In this document: positions 52,996 through 64,000 of the stretch, in pieces
Layout of the letters: every line of letters begins with the position of its first letter
How positions within the stretch are numbered: the stretch's first letter is position 1
Source: Rhineura floridana
Taxonomy: Eukaryota > Chordata > Lepidosauria > Squamata > Rhineuridae
DNA: 64,000 nucleotides
Reading direction: 5' to 3'
Assembly: GCF_030035675.1 (NCBI RefSeq)
Contig: NC_084480.1
Location: 22,773,263 to 22,837,262, forward strand
Notes under the pieces: generated by a model
The model's input: only the letters and a program-made list of their open reading frames with translations
The model's database searches: none
What the model was told of the DNA's origin: nothing
Program-made: the position numbers and the translations under genes

Positions 52996-54481
52996 TCTCC
53001 TCTCATAGAGAAGATATCCATATGTGGCTGAAATGTAAATGAAGGAAATAAAAGTATAAATAATGACAATGTGATTATAGAAATTAAAATCCCTTGATGT
53101 TTTCTTGATACAGAAAGTTTGATTGTGTCACATTTTGCCTAAAGCTAGGCAGCAATACATGTGAAAATAAGGACAACTATCCATTGGCTTTGTGCACAGA
53201 TGTGACTGCAATCTATCAGTAAGAAGTTGTCTCAAAGGAAAACGGCTGAGTCACTTAAAAGTGAATTAGCGTTTTTGTTGCACCTGGATTCGTTCTTTCT
53301 TTCTGTATGCTTAGTAACACAGAATGAATTATAATGATGATGATAAATACAGAATTATGAATTGTGCATCAACACAAAATGATTTTGGGATGTACAATTA
53401 TAGCATAAACAAGAAGCTGAGTGCATTTATATTCACATTATACTCCAATTTCCAAATTATTGAATACAGGGAGACAATGCCTGTTCAGGACACTTCTGCC
53501 CTGCATCAGCCTTGAGACTCATGTGCACAGATAAAACAAGCCTCTGTACACAAGCCCATGTTGTGCAACCAGTTCTTCTCCCAGCCTAGTTTTTGAGACT
53601 TATTATAAAATTGGTGATATAGTTGGCCAGCTGTTCAGAAAGAGATGCTGGGTATCTGGGCTCAGTATTTCCTACCAAACAGCTAAACAGTACAACATGC
53701 AATTGTTTAACAAGGGTCCATTTATGCAGCCCCCATTTGGATGAAAGTCTTCATGTGCTGCCTACATTCCTTCATTCATAAGTACTCTGTTAATGTTGCC
53801 ATTTCAGAAGTCTTTAAGGATCTGCCACAATTGTTGTTGTGGTTAAGAGGTTCTGTGCTAGGTTTCTTCTTCAGTCTTGATCAATCAGCTTAAAGTACCC
53901 AAGCAAAATGTTGGTTAGATCCAGTCGATGATTCTTTTCTAACAAGGGCAATATCTGTCTATTTCATCCAGCTGTTATTCACATTTTTTAAAAATGAGAA
54001 TATTTACAGGGTGATTATTAGTTGGGAAAGACAGGTGTCGATGGGCCCATAAGTGGGGTTCTTGTAGTGATAGGAAATCTCACAATCAGAGAGAGGCTTC
54101 CATGACATTAGGAGGATGTGTGAATCGGACCTCTGAATGAGTCCAGTGTCAAGAAGGTTAGTTCCTCCCCCTTTCCATTGCCCAAGGCAGGAAATCTGAG
54201 TTTCCACCTTCCTTCATCTACAGTCTCAAAAAAGGTCTCCGCTTTTAAGTGACTTTCAATACTTCACCCATTTAAATGGCCTTCACTTGCCCTCACTTTT
54301 ATTTTCCCTCATTGATACAATGAAGCCACAATGGTGTCAACTTACATGACTGTCACCCAGTGACACCAACATTATATTATCCTGTTCACAATGTGATCCC
54401 TGATCAGATGAGATTATCCACGTTCCTAATTCCGTCAGAAGAAAGTACCAGCATTTAGGGAAAATAATCGTCCTCAGACTG
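52996..54481. other. Intergenic, nothing recognised
   Basis: About 1.5 kb free of recognised repeats, which is unusual for this window. No conserved frame was seen. Confidence 0.4.
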
Positions 54482-54612
54482 CGTTTCCCAGCCTTTTGGT
54501 CCCCAGATGCTGTTGGACTGCAACTCCCATCAGCCCCAGCCAGCATGGCCAGTGGTCAGGAATGATGGGAACTGTAGTCCAGCAACATCTGGGGACCCAA
54601 GGGTTGGAAAGG
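54482..54612. repeat. Palindromic hAT-like MITE, family B
   Basis: TTTCCCAGCCTTTTGGTCCC faces GGACCCAAGGGTTGGAAAGG, with CCAGATGCTGTTGGACTGCA and its mirror inside. Confidence 0.75.
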
Positions 54613-55989
54613 GCTAGTATATTTAAAAAGGGTGAACATTTGCACAACCTACAGAGTTTTTCAGAAAATGTTCTCACTAGTTTCAACCCCAAAACTGAAA
54701 CGTGCAAATGTTCTTCTCATGCAAGGTAGGACAAGCCCAGAGAAAACCAAATACATGCAGACCCCCCCCCCCAAAAAAGTTCTCTCTCTATCTCGCATGA
54801 AGAATGTTTCAGGCACAAATACATCAGTGTATCCACTTTGTAGAACTACAAAGAGCTACAGCCAGAACAGAACAGAAGCTGGTGCAGATTTAATCTGGGA
54901 AGCAACGTGCGAGTGAAGATACTGTCAGGATCCCCTGGAGCAAAGTGCTATGTGTTTCTGTGCAGAAGAAGGCATGTGTTGGTGGAAGCACAAAATGAAC
55001 GATGGGTTTTGAAAAGACATCAACAGACAGGGGGCATATGGTAGGTGTTAGCAGAGGTGTTCCCCAGTATCTCTCAAAGGCTGCAGACGTAACAATGCAT
55101 GCAAGACACAATAACGGAGTGCACAGGGCTTCATCAATCAGAGGCGAGAGTGTTCATGTGTAGTTATCAGTGCCTGGAACTCCACAAATCAAGAGCCCCT
55201 TCCCCCTGCTTTGATAAGGGGATGCCAATCGAAGGCCTTATCGAGTCTCAACAAACCACAAGGGGAGACAAAGATCCCCACTTCATTTATGGATGGGGAG
55301 GGTCCTGAAATGGGGAGGGGGAGACAGCCATCTTTCATTCTCATTGACAGCTTCTGTTTGGAGCGGCCTTGTTTTGTGAATAGAGGAGATATGAACGAAC
55401 AGCACACGACGGCCGTGGGAGGGAGGGCTTGTGCATTAATCAGGAAATATCAGGGACTTGCAACTGGGCTCGTTGGATGAGCAAAGTGGGGAAGGAGAAG
55501 AAGCGGCCGTGAAATCGCGCTTGCACTCAGAACTGGTGCCAGGCCTATAAGAAATGATTTTTTGAAAAATCACAATCAAGGGGACACAATATTGGAAAAA
55601 TTAAGGGCAAAAATTAAGCACAAAATTAACCATGAGAGGAACTATTGGAATTAGTAAAACCTTGAAGCTAGATGAAACACAGCTAATTCATGGGCCCTGG
55701 ATCTGTGCCTCATAGCTGGCCCTAGCAGTATCACTGCAGGGACAGATGAAACTGCCTTATTCCAGACTGAACCCTTGCTGTGTGACACTCCTTGTTGTTT
55801 CCCCTGCCTGGCAGCGCCTCTCAAAGATCTCAGCAGGCCTTTACTCATTCTGCCACCTGCAGTCTCCACTTTGGGCTGAGATGCCATGCATGGGATGTGC
55901 TCTGTTGAACTATGAGCTTCCCCATTCCGTACACGAGAGGGGATGGTATTGAGCAGCCAGCAACCGGCTTGATAAATGGGGAAACCCAG
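54613..55989. other. Intergenic, nothing recognised
   Basis: No placed feature. Several overlapping frames on both strands have no domain. Confidence 0.4.
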
Positions 55990-56150
55990 ATGTTTTCCCA
56001 GCAGAGGAAACAAATGTGATCTGCAACAAAATGTTGCAGGGTAAATGCCCTCCTAATAGCAGAGTTCCTGTTCAGGGTTTCAGTGAGCCATTCCCTCCAA
56101 GCAGGGCATCACAATCTCCTTCCTGGTTTCTAATTTTCTTGGCCAGCTGA
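55990..56150 (-). repeat. Unnamed repeat with CTGCAACA hairpin end, inverted
   Basis: CTGCAACAAAATGTTGCAGG at 56021-56040 is the hairpin. To its right TTCCTGTTCAGGGTTTCAGT is the complement of the segment that precedes the hairpin in the other copies. Confidence 0.5.
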
Positions 56151-56175
56151 CAGGAAATATTCCATGGCTACCGAG

Positions 56176-56356
56176 CAGTGGCGGCTGGTAGCTCTATGTC
56201 AGCGGGACAGTGGAGTCCACGCTGGATTTTAGTCTGAACTTTCAACGAGCAGTCCAAAGTGCTGAAGCACCTTGGACAGCTCATTGAAAGTTTGGAATAA
56301 AACCTGGAGTGGATTCCACTGCTCCACTGACATGATGGAGCCAGCAGCCACCACTG
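56176..56356. repeat. Foldback hAT-like MITE, family A, complete
   Basis: CAGTGGCGGCTGGTAGCTCT faces TGGAGCCAGCAGCCACCACTG, and the arms meet at GTGCTGAAGCACC, a near-perfect centre. Flanks CTACCGAG (56168-56175) and CTACTGAA (56357-56364) agree at 6 of 8. 181 bp. Confidence 0.85.
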
Positions 56357-56978
56357 CTACTGAACATACTCCGTTTTCAGTAGAGTGTTTTTTGGGGTGG
56401 TAGTGAAAGGGGGGATCTTAGTATTCTTTTAAAAAAATACTTAATTTTTCTACAAACCATGGGGTTTCCCTGATTATGCCAAAATCTTCCTCTTATTTCT
56501 CAGTGGCCTTGTTTGGACTCCTTTTCGGTTGGCACTCACCACCTGTGTTGACTTGTTAGAGGGAATGGCAGAGTCTGGGTGCCAAATTCTCTATTTTGGG
56601 TCAGCCTGGAATGTGGGTGTACCAAGGATGTTTTCATTGTTTTCATATCTTCTTTATGCGCAGATGCCAAAACCAGACAATGCCACTGTGTAACCTTTGG
56701 GCAATTTGAGATATTTGGCTCCAGTTTTACAGTAACGGAGAAAGCTGAACATGCGTTCAGACAATAATAAATGGTGAGAACTCATGGCAAATTACTAGGA
56801 TACAAGCAAATAACCACTACATATTGAAGTAGTACAGCTAAACAGGTTCTTCTTCATCCCCTTCTCCTGACAAAGGATATGTTAGCGCAAGTATGTGCTC
56901 TATGGAGCACAAGTCATGGGATTGCATCCAATGGTAGTCAGAACAAACCCACTGAAATTAACAGATGCATCTAATTTA

Positions 56979-57250
56979 GTGGTGGCTGGTCCATTAGGGC
57001 AATTGGGGCTCTGCCCCACCAACCTCTGCCAGCCCCTACTTGCCTGCCTTCTTACTTATATCCAGTCCAGGGGGTGGCCCTGGCTGTCAGCTTCCCTCTT
57101 CTTAATCTCAGTGCCACCATTGTTCAGCAGGGAGGAGGACGGGGGCAAAACTAGCATTAGTCAGCTCTGCCTGCCATTGGCTCTGGCTCCACCTACTGTC
57201 GGGCTCTCTGCTCTCCGCCCCACCTGCCCCAATAGGCGCCAGCACCACTG
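56979..57250. repeat. Element with GTGGTGGCTGG inverted ends
   Basis: AGTGGTGGCTGGTCCATTAG faces CCCCAATAGGCGCCAGCACCACT. It shares only the outermost bases with family A. The middle is C-rich and different. No flanking duplication was clear. Confidence 0.55.
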
Positions 57251-58254
57251 TTTTAGGACCATTAATTTGGCACCTGGACTAATAAGGGGTTTATTTCCAG
57301 AAGTAATGACTGGGGTCCCCCAAACAGAATGTGTTTCTACAAGTGATAAGACTTTGTTGATGTGTTGATAAGACTTTGTACTCTCTGTGTGTGTGAAAGA
57401 GGAAGCTGGGTCAGGTTGACTCCTTTTGTTCTTCCAAGGAATGGAGATCCCTCTGTGTGTGCATTAAGAAGGTGGAGTCCAAGATGTGCCCTTGTCAACT
57501 GAAAACATTTGGGAGGAGTTATGACTGGGAATCTCCAGAATGGATGGCTGCTCTTGGAGATTCTCCCAGTTGCTGGAATGCTTAGGGAAGGTGTGTAATA
57601 GGTGTGGGGTGTCTAATTGCCCAGAATAGCATCAGGTGTAGAGAAAGGAGGGCTGGGAGGGTAGGTGAGGTAGGCAGGGGCGGTGTGTGTGGAGCCTCCA
57701 TGGGCAACATTTTGTAACCACCTACCTATAGGATGCTGGGCCCAGTGTCCTGTAGGACCCTGCAGAGTTGCACTGCGGAACGGAGAGTATTGAGCGAGCT
57801 TGTGTGTGTGTGTGTTTGAATCTTTGCTAAGATTCTACCTTCCCTGCAAACTAGTCAGGCAGAGACTTTAAGCTTTAAAATAAGAAATAACTATTCTGGA
57901 AGTACATGTTTGATAGGAAAGGGTCCTATATCTAGCTAACTACTAGCTAAGTTGGAGAAGCAAACATTGAGCCCAGTGCTTGCCCTCATGCTTGGAGGAG
58001 AGGGAGAGACAAAGGAATATGTCTGCTCCCCTCTCAAGAGAAAGAAGAAGACTGGGAAGGAGAGAAGGAACTGGGATCAACATCCTTTGCATATCAGTCT
58101 AGCAGGAAGGGAGAGAGAGCAGGAGATCAAAGGGATAGGTATAGCCTAGCAACCAAGAGGTCTCCTCTCTAGCTACCCTTTTTTAACTCCATGCAGCCTC
58201 AACCCAAGTTGGAGTTGAACCACATATATTCCAACACTACCATCATCAGAGTGT
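57251..58254. other. Intergenic, nothing recognised
   Basis: A short (GT)n lies at about 57801-57815. Otherwise unassigned. Confidence 0.4.
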
Positions 58255-58640
58255 AGCCATTGTTGGAGGATTCAGAACAGACAAACAAAACAACTTCTTC
58301 ACACAACAGCACATAGTTAAACGACGGAACTCGCTCCCACAGGAGACAGTGATGGGCTGGTGGCCACCAACTTGGATAGCTTTAAAAGAAGATTAGGCAA
58401 GTTCATGGAGGATAAGGCTTTCAATGGCTGCTAACCATGACGGCTCTTTTCTGCCTCCACTGTTGGAGGCAGTGTGCTTCTGAATACCAGTTGCTGGGAA
58501 ATGCAGGAGGGGAGAGTGCTGTTGCGCTCAGGTCCTGCTTGTGAGCTTCCCAATGGGGCATCTGGTTGACTACCATGAGAACAGGATGCTGGACTAGATG
58601 GGCCATTGGCCTGATCCAGCAGGTCTGTTCTTATGTCCTT
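58255..58640 (+). mobile_element. CR1-like LINE 3' end
   Basis: ACGGAACTCGCTCCCACAGG and AGAAGATTAGGCAAGTTCAT correspond to the end of ORF2. Then TTGGAGGCAGTGTGCTTCTG, AACAGGATGCTGGACTAGAT and the end TTCTTATGTCCTTA. Inverse of the copy at 10943. Confidence 0.7.
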
Positions 58641-59439
58641 ATCCAAAAAGAGGCCTTATCCCAGTACTTGACTGCTAGAATGAGAGTGTCCTGGACAGAA
58701 ACCCTCAGCTTTTAATCTTACCTGCAGAGTAGTGTAATATATGATGTTCCTCCAGAAGTGTGAGAAATGCACTTGGCACATGCTCAGAGGTCCATTTATC
58801 AGCGCTTCAAGAGTCCCTGGACTGAAATCTAGCTTTCCAAACAGGTTCTGGGGCTAAGCGTCAACAAACTTTAAGCCTCCTGTTCCTCTCCCTCTTGCCT
58901 CCATAGCACCTATGAAAACCATCCTCTCTGCCTGGATAAGTCTCTAGCATTCCAGACGTGTGCGTGAGTCAGTGGGCAACACTCTGCACAGGCTCAGAGA
59001 CACTCTCTTCTTTAGGATGGCACCACAAGGCTAAGCTTTGGGGCTGTAAAATTGAATCTAGGTCCGACCCTACACCTCGGGGCATTAAGACTCTTTTTGA
59101 CGGGCGTTTGCTACCAGAAGAAGTTCTCCGACTGCCGTCGTCTCCATCCTAGAATCCTTGGGCGGGGGAGGGGAGGAACAACTTTACCGGTTAGACTGAT
59201 GATGCTAGCCTGCCAAAGCCACGGAGGGCGGGGAGGGGGAGAGAAGAGGGAGGGAGCTCACTGTCAAATGAAGAGGCTGAGATTCTAAAAAAAACCCCGT
59301 CCCTCCCCACTCGTCTGGCAGAAGAAGAATAAATCCCATTTGCTCAGCGGGACTTACTTCCGAGGAAACACGCCCAGACTCAGGCTAGAAGGGAGACGAG
59401 GTGGCGATGGATGGATGGACGGGTAGGGTAGGGGGGGCG
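58641..59439. other. Upstream of GRP, nothing certain
   Basis: GC content rises towards the right. TTTGCTCAGCGGGACTTACTTCC at 59340 could be a family E remnant. No upstream exon was recognised. Confidence 0.4.
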
Positions 59440-59711
59440 TCAGAAGAAGGCGGGAGGGGGGCAGCGATGCGCTTTCCCTGTCTGGCCAGCTAGCGCGCTG
59501 CTCCGCTCCGGCGTTGCTGGAGCCCCCTGGAGGGGAGGCGTCAGGTGCCTGACCTTTCCTGCCACCTCGCCCAGCCTGCCTATAAAGGCGGGCCAGCCGA
59601 GGAGGCAGAAGCAGCGCCGCGCTCAGGCTCAGCCGCCCACTCCCCGCCCGCCAGCCCGCCTCCTTCCAGCCGAGCGCCGTCTAGCCGCCCCGTCGAGGCG
59701 AGGAACGCACC
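59440..59711 (+). promoter_or_regulatory. GRP: GRP promoter and 5' UTR (CpG island)
   Basis: CpG-rich DNA from about 59440 to 59960. A TATA box (CCTATAAAGGCG) at 59581 places the start of transcription near 59610, giving a 5' UTR of about 100 nt. An E-box (CAGGTG at 59542) lies just upstream. A TATA box together with a CpG island fits a regulated neuropeptide gene. Confidence 0.75.
59581..59586 (+). promoter_or_regulatory. TATA box of GRP
   Basis: TATAAA within GCCTATAAAGGCGGG, 131 bp ahead of the start codon. Confidence 0.75.
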
Positions 59712-59889
59712 ATGGCGCGCCCCGAGTGCCCGCTGCCGCCGAAGCCGCGCTGGCTCTTCTCGCTCCTGGGGCTCTTCGCCTTTGCCCTGTTGCTGGAGGG
59801 ACGCGGCGGCGGCGCCGCGCCCTTGCAAGGCGGCGAGGGAGCGCCTCCGATGGCCAAGATCTACCCTCGGGGCAGCCACTGGGCAGTGG
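59712..59889 (+). CDS. GRP: GRP, gastrin-releasing peptide precursor, exon 1
   Basis: GRP is a secreted bombesin-family neuropeptide acting on the GRP receptor in gut and brain. The exon encodes a signal peptide (WLFSLLGLFAFALLLEG, about residues 14-30), then APLQGGEGAPPMAKIYPRGS and HWAVG, the N-terminal part of the mature hormone. IYPRGSHWAVG matches bird and mammal GRP. The donor GTGAGT follows the first base of the glycine codon, the same split as in mammals. The remaining HLM-amide core and the pro-peptide lie in exons not found up to 64000. Residues to this point number 60 against 47 in human; most of the excess is before the hydrophobic core. ATG context CACCATGG is strong. Confidence 0.93.
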
Positions 59890-60599
59890 GTGAGTAAAGG
59901 CAGGCGTGGTCGCCACTGGGGCGGGCTTTTTCGCTTTCTTTCCCCCGAACGCCGCCGCTGGCGCTTTACAGAGGGACGGCAGCCGGGGGAGAAATAAACG
60001 CTACGAGAAAAAGAGAGGTCTCGGCCGCGACGAGTGGAGAAGTTTCTACCCGGGGAGCTTAATAAGCGATTGAATACATATCAGGCATGGAGAGTTGAGC
60101 GCAGGGGAGGGTCGTGAGACTGACGGGGGAGAGTGAGGTTCGGAGCTCAGGAAGTATTCTCCGGTACTTATCCCCCAACTTTGACAAGCCGGTCCCCCCC
60201 ATCAGTCATCACTCAGCATGGAGAGCATCCATCCGCCCTTATCATAGGACACCCCCCCACGCCTTCACTTCTAGTGGCCGTCGATTCCAGTTTGCGCGCC
60301 CTGAAGCCGCCCTCCCGATCACTTCTCGCTGTTTTGTGTCCAATTGCTCAGGGTAGACGTGTGGAGGGGGCATAGGGATCCGTTAGAACTGATCCCCCCC
60401 CCCGGTTTGGAAACGAAATTACTTCTTCACACAGCTCATCAATTCGGGGGACTTTTCTACCATGAAGTCACCACTAATTTTGGTGGGGAAGAATTCCATC
60501 AGTTGGGTTTGATTGGCCTTGACAAGTGGGTCAACAAAAGGTTGCAGTGTGGAGTAGGGAAGGAAAGGTCTGTCGATTTCAGTTCTCTCAGTTTCTCAT
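59890..60599 (+). other. GRP: GRP intron 1, first part
   Basis: CpG-rich to about 59960, then ordinary. No second exon. Confidence 0.6.
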
Positions 60600-60960
60600 T
60601 TTTCTAGTTTTAAGTTCAGCTCTCTGTATTTCTACAAAAAATTGATTTTTTTTTAAATCATGAAAATCCTTCAGCATTTTAGTGTGACTTTCTCCTACTA
60701 AACACATTTTTGTGCGCTGTTTAGACGAATGCAGGCATTTTTTTGCAAGCAATTTCTTGTAACAGAAAGCATTTTTGTATGCCATTTTCATGAATGCCTT
60801 CATTTTTATGCACATTTCCCCCTAATATGTGCATTTCTGTAGACATTGGTTGGGAAATTTGAATAAGTGTGAATTTGGAAGGATGGCTAAGTTTCTGTTC
60901 TCATGTAGTTTCTGAAAGTGTGGATTTAATAAATTCTGCTTTAAATGCAAACTGAATCGA
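60600..60960 (+). repeat. 31-bp-period repeat family, copy 1
   Basis: CATTT words start at 60675, 60705, 60736, 60770, 60801 and 60832, at steps of 30, 31, 34, 31 and 31 bp. The unit is like CATTTTTGTATGCCATTTTC. The flanks TCAGTTCTCTCAGTTTCTCA and GCAAACTGAATCGATTTTCT also recur at 62325-62716. Confidence 0.75.
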
Positions 60961-61599
60961 TTTTCTCCCCTATCCTTAGTGTGGAGTGCACCTGTTCAAT
61001 GTCCCACAATCAGACAGCCATGTCTTCTTCCAGGATACTCCACAGCATTCTGTGCCAAATGAGCATTCTTGGTCCTCAGTGGACTGCTATTGGATTCCCC
61101 CTCACTTGCTTATCCCCCCCACATCCTTTTTTTTGTAGTTGGGATTCCCCCCCCCCCAAGCCTGGTGCCGATACCTCCTTGTTGAGTGGGAGTGGCACCA
61201 TTGGGGCTACATAAAAATCCAAACTCAGAAAACTGAGTTTGCTGCTAGTACATATCGTAGGATAGCTAAATGGAATCTCCGTTGTCAGAGGGAGCATAGC
61301 TCGGAAGACCAGGTGCTGAGGACAAACAATGGGGGAGCACTGTTGCCTTCAGTTAATGCCCAGCTTCTGAACTTGCTAGAAACATCTGGCTGGCCACTGT
61401 TGGAAACAGGATGCTGGACCAGATGGATCCTTGGTCTGAGCCAGCAGGGCTTGTGTTATGTTCTCATTGCACAGGCATCTGTCACATCTTCTTTAGTTTC
61501 AGGATGTCCTGTTGTAAGGAGCAAAGGTTGTACTAGATGATCAATAGGATCCCCACTGGGTTGGACTCTGCATCTCCTTATAAAACGGATGTCTTGCTT
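60961..61599 (+). other. GRP intron 1; CR1-like tail piece
   Basis: ACAGGATGCTGGACCAGATG at 61408 and AGCCAGCAGGGCTTGTGTTA are a CR1-like 3' piece (58255 type). The rest is unassigned. Confidence 0.45.
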
Positions 61600-61770
61600 C
61601 TGCCATGTGCCAAATCAGACCTGTTGGTCCATCTAGCACAGAATGGTCTACACCGACTGGCAGCAGATTTCCAGGGTTTCACAGGGGTCCTCCCAGCAAT
61701 AGCTGGAGATGCAAGGAACTGAACCTGGGACCTTTAGTATGCAAAACATGTGCTCTACTGTAACCCTTCC
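61600..61770 (-). repeat. tRNA-derived SINE (MIR-like), inverted
   Basis: ACACCGACTGGCAGCAGATT, CCAGGGTTTCACAGGGGTCC and GAACCTGGGACCTTTAGTAT are the complement of body, tail and B box of the SINE at 13905. Confidence 0.7.
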
Positions 61771-62324
61771 CCATTCTAAATGGCTTATAAAACAATATAT
61801 ATCTCCAGCTAGCCAGCTCCCCTTTTTTCTGTAACATCCATACATGTGCACTGTCCATTGGTATCTGTCACCTCTTCACCTCTGCCTGGGAGATGGTTCA
61901 TGCTATACATTTTTCTTCATGCAAACAGTCTTAGATTTCACCAAATCAGTGCATGTATGAACCGAAGTGGTATTCGTGAACCAGGATATCACAGTGTTGG
62001 GTAAATATGTGGCTTGCCCCATTGAGAATAATCCCTTGTCTGGGGTTGCATGGCAAAAATTCTGAAGGGTGCTTACCTGTCCATAAAGGCAGCCTGCAGG
62101 CATCTCCACAATAGCAGCAGCCCATTTTGTAACCTGGTAATGTTCAGGGATGTGCCTTTTCCCATGCAACTTCATTCATGGTGGTTGGCATGTGTGAATC
62201 TGCCTGTAAGTATACTTGGCTACACCCCTTCTGAACATGATAGTACTTCCTAGGGATCTGTCAACTCTGGTTCTCTTAGTTTCTCATTTTTCCAGCCTCT
62301 GAACATGATAATACTTCCTAGAGA
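61771..62324 (+). other. GRP intron 1, nothing certain
   Basis: CTGTCAACTCTGGTTCTCTT at 62259 is a short extra piece of the 31-bp-period repeat flank. Confidence 0.45.
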
Positions 62325-62716
62325 TGGACGGATCTCTGAATTTTGGTTCTCTTAGTTTCGGATTTTTCTGCCTTTTACTGAGTTCTCCACATTTTTGCAC
62401 TGGTTTGCATTTAAAAAACCCATTTTCCTAATAAACGCATTTTTTGACTAATGTAAGCATTTTTGCTAGCAATTTCTACTGTAAAGCATTTTTGTATGTT
62501 ATTTTCACTAATATATTTACTTTTATGCACCGTTTCCCCAATATAATTAATTTTTGTAAATATTGGTTGACTGGAGAACTGCATTGCAAAATTTGGACCA
62601 GTGTGAATTTTGAAGGACAGTTGTGTTTCAGTTCTCATATTGCTTTAAAAAGTGTGGATTTGATAGCTTCGGCTCGAAATGTAAACTGAATCAAATTCTC
62701 CCCCATCCCTACTACT
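62325..62716 (+). repeat. 31-bp-period repeat family, copy 2
   Basis: CATTT-like words at 62390, 62421, 62458, 62488, 62520 and 62550, mostly 30-32 bp apart, with the same outer sequences as copy 1 (GTAAACTGAATCAAATTCTC at the right end). Confidence 0.75.
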
Positions 62717-62854
62717 CCCCCCCCCCCAGCTGCTACGATTGCAGAAGATGATACAGACTGCCTGGAGACAGATGACAGCATATTTCAGAGTAAAAATGAT
62801 ATGGTAGAAATGTTGATCATTCCACTATTGTCTGTATTCATGTGTGTGTTATGG

Positions 62855-62965
62855 GCCTTTAAGTTGATTTCGACTTATGGCGACCCTATGAATCAGTGAC
62901 CCCCAATAGGGGTCATGAACCACCCTGTTCAGATCTTGTAAGTTCAGGTATGTGGCTTCTTGGCC
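62855..62965 (-). mobile_element. RTE/BovB-like LINE 3' end, inverted
   Basis: AAGTTGATTTCGACTTATGG, CGACCCTATGAATCAGTGAC and CACCCTGTTCAGATCTTGTA are the complement of the end seen at 51714. Confidence 0.75.
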
Positions 62966-64000
62966 CAACTAAATTTTACATGCAGTTGCAAGGAACATTG
63001 ACATAAACCAAAAGAAGCCCCAAAAGGCTTTGATTTTTGAGCAGAGAAGTAGCAGGGGAAATTGACCTGCTTCATCCTTCCCCCCCCCAGCCATTTTTTC
63101 CACTCAAAAGTACCCCTTCCCATACTGCTTTTATCCCCCTCCCCCCAGGTTCAAAATGGGTATGACTTTTTCAGGAACCTTATTGTGAAAAAAAGCAGCT
63201 GGGTGTGTGTGATTAAGTGGCAAAGTCCCCAGTAGGAAAAGGGTTAAGCACCACATTTTCCCTACACAGCTCCTTCACTCCAAATCACTGCCTCCTGCAG
63301 CTAGTTTTTGTTTTGTTTCTTATTTACAAAAAAAAAGTCAGGAAAAGGTCTTTCATGTCTATTTTAGCCCACAATTTTTGCATGTTAAAAAGCCTGCAAG
63401 CAAAGCTTGTTTGATTAGAGATCACAGTAGGATAAAAGAAATGAGTGTATACTCTGGACAATGACTCTTCTGTCATGCTACCTTGAATATCCATGATCAC
63501 GTGGTTTACACAGTGTGTTTGTGCATGTAAACACTTACCCAAAAGTCAGGATCACTCACATGGATGAAAAATACACTGAGTAAATTAAGCCTTTGCTGTG
63601 AGTTCCTGTTCGGAAGAAATAGTTATTCTTTTGGATATATATTATATATATCAGTTCATACTCCTCCACTTATCAGCCTGTTGAGAAACTCCCCAGTGAG
63701 TTTGCCTGTAAGTCATCTAGGTTCCTAGCATTAATCTACTACCCAAGTGAGATCCTTTTTATTGGAAAATCTCTGATGTCAAAAGTGTGTTAATATATTG
63801 CTCAGAGAATAAAACAGAAGAGACTGCCACATTTCAGGAAAGTCAGAGGATGCCTGTTTAGCTCCAGCATGAAACCCTTAAACCCTTAGGACAGGTATCA
63901 CCAATCTTCTAAGAGTTCATGGACATACTTGAATTTTTTAGCAAGCACTGTGGGCACCACCCTCTCTTCCCCCTTCCCGCCCCCAGACAGGAGAAAGAGG
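62966..64000 (+). other. GRP intron 1, to the window end
   Basis: I looked for the second GRP exon (HLMGKK start) and did not see it. No repeat could be placed with confidence. Confidence 0.5.

Noticed and set aside
62700-62830. GRP exon 2
   Set aside because: AG-preceded frame near 62729 reads AATIAEDDTDCLETDDS, with no HLMGKK or other GRP residues.
1-64000. CRISPR arrays, operons, riboswitches or other prokaryotic systems
   Set aside because: Spliced vertebrate genes and squamate repeats throughout. No regular spacer-repeat arrays. The 31-bp periodic repeat is a diverged interspersed element, not an array with unique spacers.

Overview
This window looks like nuclear DNA from a squamate reptile, most likely a lizard. 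The coding exons are split by GT-AG introns. The repeat content is the usual squamate mix: Sauria-type tRNA SINEs, BovB/RTE-like LINE 3' ends, CR1 and L2 LINEs, 5S-rRNA-headed SINEs and several families of palindromic hAT-like MITEs. The species cannot be named from the sequence alone.

Two protein-coding genes are supported, both on the + strand. SEC11C, the catalytic subunit of the ER signal peptidase complex, has six exons with coding sequence between 15351 and 26903. They splice in phase to 177 codons with the whole catalytic triad. A GC-rich stretch at about 12.48-13.06 kb with a ZNF143-like motif is the likely promoter and first-exon region. GRP (gastrin-releasing peptide) begins near the right end: TATA box at 59581, first coding exon 59712-59889. 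Its remaining exons were not found and should lie past 64000. SEC11C followed by GRP in the same orientation is the order known from mammals.

Region by region: 1-12.4 kb is repeat-dense intergenic DNA with no recognised gene. 12.5-27.7 kb is SEC11C with repeat-filled introns and its 3' UTR. 27.7-59.4 kb is intergenic, with L2, CR1, RTE, SINE and MITE copies, one solo LTR (40314-40946) and a C-rich minisatellite-like tract (47.1-47.8 kb). 59.4-64 kb is the GRP promoter, exon 1 and the first part of intron 1.

The two genes do not form an operon. Both belong to the secretory pathway: SEC11C cleaves signal peptides in the ER, and pre-pro-GRP is a secreted hormone precursor of the kind that enzyme handles. 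I found no undescribed gene system. The points most worth a second look are a repeat family built on a 31-bp period, palindromic MITEs that carry a ZNF143-like motif, an unnamed repeat with a conserved hairpin, a hAT MITE inserted in a 5S-headed SINE with its target duplication visible, a solo LTR with an exact target duplication, and two very similar L2 3' ends suggesting recent L2 activity.
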